DNA from: Shewanella carassii
GTDB lineage: Bacteria > Pseudomonadota > Gammaproteobacteria > Enterobacterales > Shewanellaceae
Direction of reading: 5' to 3'
Assembly (NCBI RefSeq): GCF_002777975.1
Contig: NZ_NGVS01000007.1
Coordinates: forward strand, 29,900 to 93,899
DNA: 64,000 nucleotides
Position numbers and translations under genes: made by a program. The notes below the pieces were generated by a model that was not told the origin of the DNA, made no database searches, and worked only from the letters and a program-made list of their open reading frames with translations. This document shows, piece after piece, positions 57,828 through 64,000 of the stretch (position 1 is its first letter; each line of letters starts with the position of its first letter).

Positions 57828-58152
57828 GAGTAAGCTGTAGTTGCCAGCCCCGTCCCATGACGGGGCTTTTTGTTGTCAAGGCTATGCTTCTTTGGACAGC
57901 TTCATTAAATCCACCACAGCTTTGGAGCAACCGCTGCTTTAGAGTAACCAAAGCCGAGAGAATGCAGCTGACCACTATCTGTTATTGTCAAAACAGGCAC
58001 AGCGGTATCTAGCTCAATGGCGATATCCGATTCGAATTGGCATTAATCCCATATTTGCCTTCTTGATCATAATTTTATACAGCCAGTCTGTACTTGTTTT
58101 TGGCTTTGGGCGATAAAGCTCTTTTTGGACCTTTCCCTCGGCTCTCAAGACA
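57828..58152. other. intergenic region downstream of cysK
   Basis: 325 bases: the cysK terminator at 57846-57871, then a spaced palindrome tacag-ccagt-ctgta (58078-58092) that could be an operator or promoter part of the methyltransferase gene. No gene was recognised. Confidence 0.45.
57846..57871 (+). terminator. cysK terminator
   Basis: agccccgtc-ccat-gacggggct, a 9-base-pair stem followed by five T residues, 18 bases after the stop. Confidence 0.9.
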
Positions 58153-59223
58153 ATGCCCTTTTTCAGTGAACCCGCCAAGCTCAGTGCCTTTCAGGCCAAA
58201 TTTGAAGCACAAAAAATCGCCTTCGCTCCCGTCAGCTTTCAAGTTACCCGCTGCCTGCTGCAGTTCGACATCCTCAAACATATAGATGCCGCCGGCGATG
58301 AGGGCACCGACCTTGAAACACTCAAAGATAAAACCGGGTTGACAGCATATGCTCTGGGCGTTTTACTCGATATGGCGCTCTCCATGGGACTAGTTTGGCA
58401 CAAGGGAGACAATTACATCCTCGACAAGACAGGCTGGTTTCTGCTGCATGATGATATGGCGATCACCAACCTCAATTTTATCCACGATATCTGCTACCAA
58501 GGTCTGTTTCATCTGCAGCAAGCGCTGGAACAAGGTACGCCTGAAGGCTTAAAGGTCTTCGGTGACTGGCCGACCATCTACCCCGCACTGAGCCAGTTAC
58601 CGACAGAGGCCAAACACAGCTGGTTCGCCTTCGACCATTATTATTCAGACCATGCCTTTGACAGCCTGATGCCGCGCATATTTGCCAATGGACCGACTCA
58701 TTTGGTGGATATCGGCGGTAATACCGGCAAATGGGCCTTGAAATGTGCCAGCTACAACACACAGTGCCGGGTAACCATAATGGATCTTGCTCCCCAGCTT
58801 GAGCTGGCCGCCGAAGCCGCAAAAGCCGCAGGTTTAAGCGAGCGGATATCCGGCCTGGCGTGCGATCTGCTAACCCCAGACGGCCCCTTCGTAACCGATG
58901 GCGACCTCTATTGGATGAGCCAATTCCTCGACTGTTTCAACGAAGCACAAATCCTGGCCATACTGCAGGCTTGTGCCAAAGCCATGCCAACGACAGCCGA
59001 ACTCTGCATTCTGGAAACCTTCTGGGACAGGCAGCCCAATGCCGCCTCCGCCTATTGTGTCAATGCCACCTCGCTCTACTTCACCGCAATGGCCAACGGC
59101 AACAGCCGTATGTATCACTCCAAGGTACTACTGAAACTACTGCAACAGGCCGGTTTCTACGTCGATGAAGATATCGATGACATAGGGCTTGGGCATACAC
59201 TGCTACGCTGCAAGCTTAAATAA
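58153..59223 (+). CDS. SAM-dependent methyltransferase, O-methyltransferase type
   Basis: 356 residues. A N-terminal winged-helix-like dimerisation region (1-100; FDILKHIDAAG, TLKDKTGLTAYALGVLLDMALSMGLV) is followed by a Rossmann domain with LVDIGGNTGKWALKC (motif I, about residue 180) and VTIMDLAPQLELA (motif II). This is the plan of small-molecule O- and C-methyltransferases (Methyltransf_2-like) of the acetylserotonin type. The substrate is unknown. The start has only a weak ribosome site (caaga). The upstream region has a spaced palindrome. A transporter gene follows. Confidence 0.8.
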   Translation: MPFFSEPAKLSAFQAKFEAQKIAFAPVSFQVTRCLLQFDILKHIDAAGDEGTDLETLKDKTGLTAYALGVLLDMALSMGLVWHKGDNYILDKTGWFLLHDDMAITNLNFIHDICYQGLFHLQQALEQGTPEGLKVFGDWPTIYPALSQLPTEAKHSWFAFDHYYSDHAFDSLMPRIFANGPTHLVDIGGNTGKWALKCASYNTQCRVTIMDLAPQLELAAEAAKAAGLSERISGLACDLLTPDGPFVTDGDLYWMSQFLDCFNEAQILAILQACAKAMPTTAELCILETFWDRQPNAASAYCVNATSLYFTAMANGNSRMYHSKVLLKLLQQAGFYVDEDIDDIGLGHTLLRCKLK

Positions 59224-59314
59224 ATTTGAATCTATGAATAACTTAATTCCAATTTTATTAATCAGAGGCCGATTTTAGACTAGGAGCATCAAATAGGAAT
59301 CTAGAGGTCACAGC

Positions 59315-60322
59315 ATGAAACTTGTAGCCACTACCACTGAAGAACTCAGCACTCGCGAGTGCAAGTTCAGTAAAGCCGCCTTCAGGCGACTGCCAAGCCC
59401 GCTGGCAGGATTAGCGCTGGCCATCGCTAGCCTGGGCTGGGCATGGGAAAGCGTGTCAGCGGAATTTCCCGGCCTGGCATTGGGCGCGGCGGTTGCCGGT
59501 GTATTACTGTTACTGTTGACGGTCAAGTTCATTCTGCATCCTGAATTACTGAATGAAGAACTGCGCCACCCTGTGGTCGGCAGTGTGCTGCCCACCTTTG
59601 CCATGGCACTGATGGTGATCTCCAAAGCCGTTGGGGTCCATCTTCCTTTGTGTGGCTTTCTGATCTGGTTGACGGCTATCGCCATTCATTGCTGTTTGCT
59701 GGCGGCCTTTGTGCTGCATAGAGCAATGGACTTCAACCTGGAGCATATGGTGCCCAGTTGGTTCGTGCCCCCTATCGGCATGGTGGTGGCAGCCGTGACC
59801 TTTCCCGGCGCCGAAGCCGGCGAGGTAGGCGCTCAAATCGCTCACATCATTCTGATGTTCGGCCTGGTGAGTTACTTGGTGATGCTGCCTGTGATGCTGT
59901 ATCGCTTAATCTTCTGTAATCCGGTCGCGGATGCCGCCAAGCCTACCATAGCGATTCTGGCAGCACCGGCCAGCCTGTCTCTGGCCGGCTATTTGACCCT
60001 GACTCCCGAGCCTGAGCTTTGGTTGGTTGCTCTATTGCTGAGCCTGGCCCTGCTGATGACCCTGGTCATCTATCTGGCCTTCCTGCACTTGCTGCGACTG
60101 CCATTCAGCCCAGGGTTTGCTGCCTACACCTTCCCGATGGTGATAGGAGCCACAGCGCTACTGAAAACAGCCGCTTGGTGCAACAGCCAACCCATGCTGC
60201 AATCGCTGAACAAGCCATTGATGTTACTGGGTAATATTGAGCTGGTGATAGCCAGTGCCATTGTCGGCTACGTTGCGGTCAGCTACTTAAGACATTACCG
60301 CCCCTGGTCTAGTGAAAACTAA
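59315..60322 (+). CDS. TDT family transporter (TehA/SLAC1-like)
   Basis: 335 residues of almost entirely hydrophobic sequence with about ten membrane helices, such as LAIASLGWAWESVSAEFPG and HMVPSWFVPPIGMVVAAV. It resembles the tellurite-resistance/dicarboxylate transporter family, which includes SLAC1 anion channels. Substrates in the family range from dicarboxylates to chloride and sulfite. A position after cysK and a methyltransferase may hint at sulfur compounds (inference). AGAGGT lies about 6 bases before the ATG. Confidence 0.78.
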   Translation: MKLVATTTEELSTRECKFSKAAFRRLPSPLAGLALAIASLGWAWESVSAEFPGLALGAAVAGVLLLLLTVKFILHPELLNEELRHPVVGSVLPTFAMALMVISKAVGVHLPLCGFLIWLTAIAIHCCLLAAFVLHRAMDFNLEHMVPSWFVPPIGMVVAAVTFPGAEAGEVGAQIAHIILMFGLVSYLVMLPVMLYRLIFCNPVADAAKPTIAILAAPASLSLAGYLTLTPEPELWLVALLLSLALLMTLVIYLAFLHLLRLPFSPGFAAYTFPMVIGATALLKTAAWCNSQPMLQSLNKPLMLLGNIELVIASAIVGYVAVSYLRHYRPWSSEN

Positions 60323-60340
60323 GCTCATCCCTTGGCCGCA

Positions 60341-60366
60341 AAAGCGTGATACACATCACGTTTTTG
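60341..60366 (+). terminator. terminator of the TDT transporter, overlapping a CRP/FNR-like site
   Basis: gcgtgat-acac-atcacgt is a stem followed by T residues 20 bases after the stop. The same bases (60345-60360) contain GTGA-N6-TCAC, the core of a CRP/FNR site, about 384 bases before the TonB receptor start. Both roles are possible. The terminator is the more likely. Confidence 0.55.
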
Positions 60367-60743
60367 CAATTTATCGGCTGTGGAATAAAAAATATTAAAA
60401 CCTGTTTCATCTCCTCAAAAAATTAAAAATACTTCCGCAACCCCATCAATCAAACATAAAAGCCACAAAGGCTTTTCATCCAATACACAATTAAAGAATA
60501 TTTCACCGATTAATATGATTAATTAATCGCCTCGCTCAATAAAAACAAGAAATATACGGCATACGTTATTTTTTTGATAATAAAATGAAATAAATAAGTT
60601 TATTATGAATTTAATTACATCTGTATTATTCATGTTGCACTTTTTATTTCGCCGAGGTTATATTCCCGATACATCCGGAAACATTATTTAATTAATTCGG
60701 ATAAGAAAAACAAAAAGCACACATAAGTATCAGGGAGAAAGAA
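60367..60743. other. AT-rich intergenic region before the TonB receptor
   Basis: An AT-rich stretch (largely A and T, with several runs) that probably holds the promoter and regulatory sites of the receptor. I could not pick out a certain Fur box or other operator. Confidence 0.45.
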
Positions 60744-63446
60744 ATGCAAGCTAATTCTAAATTAGCCAAAGCAATTAATTTTGCGTTAATTGGCGGTACA
60801 GCAATAAGTGTTCTGTCCATCCCCACTGTTCAGGCCGAAGATGATGGCGCAAAAGTAGAGCGCATTGAAGTTACAGGTTCACGTATTAAACGCACCGACA
60901 TGGAAACGGCAACGCCGGTAACGGTAATGAGCGCCGATGATATGGCCAAACAAGGTTTCACCAGCGTTCAAGACGCGTTGGAAAGCCTGACCTCAACAAC
61001 CAGTGCCATGACGACTCAAGCCGTACATGGGTTTACCCCGGCAGCCTCGTCCATCAGCCTTAGAGGTGCAGGTGCAAGCCGCACTCTGACACTGATCAAT
61101 GGCAAACGCCTTAATCAATATCCTAAGCCTGCCGGGGGCACAGATAACTTCGTTGATACTGCTAACCTACCAATGGAAGCGGTTGCACGCATTGAAGTAT
61201 TACAGTCTGGTGGTTCAGCAATTTATGGTGCCGATGCTGTTGGTGGTGTGGTTAACATTATTCTCAAAAGGGACTTCGAAGGTATCGCCCTGAAATATCG
61301 TCATGGCGATACAACCAATGGAGGCGGTGCCAGTGACCGTATCGCACTGTCATTAGGGGCATCCAGCGACCGCGGTAATATTTCTACCTTTATTGAATTC
61401 ACAGATACTGAACAATTAAAGGCAACTGACCGAGATAACTTTGGCCTACATACCGACAAAGTGCCTTACAGTGAATTTTCAGCATACAGTTCTTACGGAG
61501 CAAGGATTAAAGGTCCTGATGGCAGTCCTGCTGTCGGTAGTCTGCCTATGGAACGTTGTGTCGCAGAAGGTTTTTTATGGAATAACGGCACTTGTGGCTT
61601 CGATCGTTCACAATGGCGTGATCTGGCACCAGAGAGCAATCGTTTTATCAGCTCCACCAACTTCAATTATGAATTGTCTGACAATTTGACCTTTGTTGGA
61701 CGCCTCGACTTTGCGCAAGCCAAATCTACAACCCGCGTAGAGCCCATGGCCACAGACAACTTTAACGTCAAAGTTGCCGGTGATACTTTGACTCTCACTA
61801 CAGATATGGACGCCAACCTGAGCAAAACGTTCAATAAGGCGAGCGGTCTTGGGGGCGACTTCGCTAATGCAACAGACGGCGACTATACCTATATACGTCG
61901 TTTGCATGAATTTGGCCACCGTGCAGGAGAGACCAACACTCGTAACTATTTCTTCACCGCAGGCCTCGAAGGCATGTTGGCCGACACTTACACTTGGGAT
62001 GCCTCTGTCAACTATGGTCGTACTAATGTGGATGTCTATAGCAGTGGCCTTGCCAGTGTTGCCAATATGTACAATTACATAGCTCAGGGCAAAGATGGTG
62101 TTTCTTTGTTGGCGCCTATAGCGGCGGCGGATGTTAAAAACATTAGCTATTCACCTTTCGAGCGCGCTCAATCGACCCAGAAAAACGTTCAAGCCAATAT
62201 TTCCGGCCCAGCATTTGAACTGCCAGCCGGCGATGCCGAGTTTGCCTTTGGTGCCGAATGGACCAAACAGGATTACGAAACAGAATCGGATTCAGAATCC
62301 GCTAAAGGTAATATCCTCAGCCGAGGCGGTTCGTCAGGTGCAGGTGAACGCTCATTTTGGGCAACTTATGCCGAACTTCGGATACCTGTAACAGAACAAC
62401 TGGTCGTTGATGCCGCCGTACGTTATGACAGATACGATGACTTTGGCGGAAACGTGTCTCCCCAGTTGACCATAGAGTATCGTCCTATCGATGAGTTGCT
62501 GCTGCGCGGCGCCATAGGTAAAGTATTCCGAGCCCCAGACATGCACAGAGTATATGGTGATGCCACCAAGGGCTACGCCACTGTCATAGACTTCAAACAA
62601 TGTCAGGCATTGGGCGGAATACCGGGTGAAGCCTACGAAAACGATCCAACCCTGAATGAAGTCTGTAAAGAACTCAGTATCGACAGCACCACCGGAGCCA
62701 ATAAAAACCTGAAAGCCGAAGAAGGCTACACGGCTAACATAGGCGCAGTATATGGCGGTGATGCCCTGAACGCCTCTTTGGATATCTGGGAATGGAAACT
62801 GGACGACATGGTAAGTGATATCGGTCCAGACAAAGCCGCTCGTGAATATGATACATACGCCGATATGATCACCCGTAACGACGTGGGCACTATCACTCAT
62901 ATCAACGCAGTAGCGCAAAACCTGGCGTTCCAAAAAGTTCGAGGCATAGATCTTACCGCCGGTTATGGTTGGGATCTGAACGAATTTGGTGAACTTAAGC
63001 TGAATTTCAACGGAACCTATATCCTGTTGTCAGAAGGTCAAACCGATCCGACTGCTGAAGTTGATGACGATCTGGATGATGGCGGTATGCCACGTTACCG
63101 TGCCAACCTAGTACTGGGTTGGTATATAGAAGACTTCGAAGCAACGCTGGGAGCCTACCATACCGCCCGTATGCATGGCCTGCAGTACAAATCATTCAAA
63201 CGGTCAGCCATCAAAAACGGCGAGCCATTTGATGAAAATGCTCATGAAGTCGCCTCTCAAACACGTTGGAATTTAACTGCCGCCTACAACATCAGCGACA
63301 GCATTAAACTCACCGCAGGTGTGGTCAACCTGTTTGATGCGGGTCCTAACTTTGACCCAACTTATACTACATGGCCTCACTACCCACGTTCCATATATAA
63401 TGCCCGTGGACGTGAATGGTTTGTCGAAGCTGAAGTCAAATTCTAA
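60744..63446 (+). CDS. TonB-dependent outer-membrane receptor
   Basis: 900 residues. The signal peptide (AINFALIGGTAISVLSIPTVQA) is followed by the TonB-box-like VERIEVTGSRIKRTD and the plug domain (about 50-165, with SISLRGAGASRTLTLINGKR and QSGGSAIYGADAVGGVVNIIL). The rest is a 22-strand-type barrel, ending in the outer-membrane sorting Phe (FVEAEVKF). GSRIKRTD-type receptors in Shewanella and Alteromonas often import peptides or sugars, but the substrate is unknown. The upstream region is AT-rich. GGGAGAAAGA lies just before the ATG. Confidence 0.93.
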   Translation: MQANSKLAKAINFALIGGTAISVLSIPTVQAEDDGAKVERIEVTGSRIKRTDMETATPVTVMSADDMAKQGFTSVQDALESLTSTTSAMTTQAVHGFTPAASSISLRGAGASRTLTLINGKRLNQYPKPAGGTDNFVDTANLPMEAVARIEVLQSGGSAIYGADAVGGVVNIILKRDFEGIALKYRHGDTTNGGGASDRIALSLGASSDRGNISTFIEFTDTEQLKATDRDNFGLHTDKVPYSEFSAYSSYGARIKGPDGSPAVGSLPMERCVAEGFLWNNGTCGFDRSQWRDLAPESNRFISSTNFNYELSDNLTFVGRLDFAQAKSTTRVEPMATDNFNVKVAGDTLTLTTDMDANLSKTFNKASGLGGDFANATDGDYTYIRRLHEFGHRAGETNTRNYFFTAGLEGMLADTYTWDASVNYGRTNVDVYSSGLASVANMYNYIAQGKDGVSLLAPIAAADVKNISYSPFERAQSTQKNVQANISGPAFELPAGDAEFAFGAEWTKQDYETESDSESAKGNILSRGGSSGAGERSFWATYAELRIPVTEQLVVDAAVRYDRYDDFGGNVSPQLTIEYRPIDELLLRGAIGKVFRAPDMHRVYGDATKGYATVIDFKQCQALGGIPGEAYENDPTLNEVCKELSIDSTTGANKNLKAEEGYTANIGAVYGGDALNASLDIWEWKLDDMVSDIGPDKAAREYDTYADMITRNDVGTITHINAVAQNLAFQKVRGIDLTAGYGWDLNEFGELKLNFNGTYILLSEGQTDPTAEVDDDLDDGGMPRYRANLVLGWYIEDFEATLGAYHTARMHGLQYKSFKRSAIKNGEPFDENAHEVASQTRWNLTAAYNISDSIKLTAGVVNLFDAGPNFDPTYTTWPHYPRSIYNARGREWFVEAEVKF

Positions 63447-63922
63447 CCCTTCAGCTTTCTTGAAAACGGCACCTTGAGTGCCGTTTTTTATGTAACCAAG
63501 GTTTCGAAAGTCTCTTGTTATCTCTCTTAAACTGCAACACAACAGACAATCCCTTCAGGCAATGAATTCTGCCATTAAAAAATAATTCGTTGACCATACT
63601 AAAACCTACATTGCAATAACCACTTTGATGACGTTACCTCAACCACAAACCGAATAGCACACCCTAAAAATAACGATTCCGAACATCATAAATAGCAATA
63701 ACTTGTTATTAATTTGTTTTTAATTTGAAACAATTTAACGCAATAAAAGTTATTATTTAGCTTAAAAATGTTTGTTTACACCTTTATTACAATAAAAAAC
63801 AACCAAACAGCATTTAACTACTTGTATTATTTGTTTCCTGATGGTTACATTTTGTCGCCAATGACTCACATTCGGCACAAATAAATACAAAAAGACAAAA
63901 TGAATATCATAAAAGGATATAA
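63447..63922. other. AT-rich intergenic region between two receptor genes
   Basis: 476 bases. A terminator is at 63463-63489. The rest is AT-rich, with a 14-base near-palindrome aataac-tt-gttatt at 63697-63710. It likely carries the promoter of the second receptor. No gene was found. Confidence 0.45.
63463..63489 (+). terminator. terminator of the TonB receptor
   Basis: aaaacggcac-cttga-gtgccgtttt with six T residues, 16 bases after the stop. Confidence 0.9.
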
Positions 63923-64000
63923 ATGATGAATCTTAGTGTCAGCAAAGCTGTGCGCTTCGCCCTATTCGGCGGTGCGGCAGCCGCCACTCTTAGCCTACCT
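63923..64000 (+). CDS. probable second TonB-dependent receptor (N-terminus only)
   Basis: A frame starts at ATG 63923 (a second ATG follows at once) after AAAAGGA and stays open to the window edge, 26 codons. SKAVRFALFGGAAAATLSLP resembles the signal peptide of the receptor at 60744 (SKLAKAINFALIGGTAISVLSIP), so a tandem paralogue is likely, but only the signal peptide is visible. Confidence 0.65.
   Translation, partial: MMNLSVSKAVRFALFGGAAAATLSLP

Overview
The window is a stretch of gammaproteobacterial chromosome, most likely from the genus Shewanella. Signs of this are the single very large NAD-glutamate dehydrogenase next to pyrD-zapC, the LetA protein made by two overlapping genes ahead of a seven-MCE LetB, the many TonB-dependent receptors, and neighbourhoods shared in part with E. 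coli (msrC-proQ-prc, letA-letB-rsmF, pabC-mltG-tmk-holB-tatD, apbC/metG, pyrD-zapC). The genus call is inference from gene content and remembered neighbourhoods, not from a search. No rRNA, tRNA, CRISPR array, prophage or intact insertion sequence was seen.

Layout. 1-3.7 kb: a leftward group led by tsaB, followed by a small unknown protein, an M50-type membrane peptidase, a methyltransferase with a signal peptide, and an alpha/beta hydrolase cut by the window edge. 3.8-7.9 kb: rightward genes for a flippase-like membrane protein, a zinc-dependent phospholipase C-like protein, a lipoprotein and hemB, with a possible IS5-type end at the flippase stop codon. 8-9.9 kb: the iron-sulfur helicase yoaA, leftward. 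10.1-17.8 kb: the complete his operon (promoter, leader peptide with five histidines, attenuator, hisGDCBHAF and hisIE).

18-24.6 kb: leftward gdhB, pyrD and zapC. gdhB is interrupted by a one-base expansion of a G tract. 24.9-31.8 kb: a leftward four-gene operon encoding a DUF1302 outer-membrane protein, a DUF1329 periplasmic protein, a YCF48-type beta-propeller and an RND/MMPL inner-membrane transporter. This is the best candidate for an incompletely described system, a trans-envelope machine for a hydrophobic substrate. 32-38.8 kb: leftward yebG (with a LexA box), msrC, proQ, prc, pepN and a DUF2835 gene. 39-42.9 kb: rightward letA (two genes) and letB, a lipid transport bridge across the envelope.

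42.9-46.8 kb: a leftward SpmA/SpmB-like fusion, rightward rsmF, and an intergenic region with a candidate small RNA. 46-53 kb: two leftward housekeeping blocks, pabC-mltG-tmk-holB-pilZ-tatD with dcd in front, and apbC-udk. 53.1-55.2 kb: metG, rightward. 55.3-60.3 kb: a ketoacyl synthase III (leftward), cysK, an O-methyltransferase-like enzyme and a TDT/TehA-like transporter. 60.7-64 kb: an AT-rich region with one complete TonB-dependent receptor and the start of a second with a similar signal peptide.

Most of the window is conserved core genome for histidine, haem, pyrimidine and cysteine synthesis, DNA replication, translation and envelope upkeep. The accessory interest lies in the DUF1302/DUF1329 operon, the gdhB frameshift, the repeat-bearing tail of hisD, the possible mobile-element traces and the TonB receptor pair.
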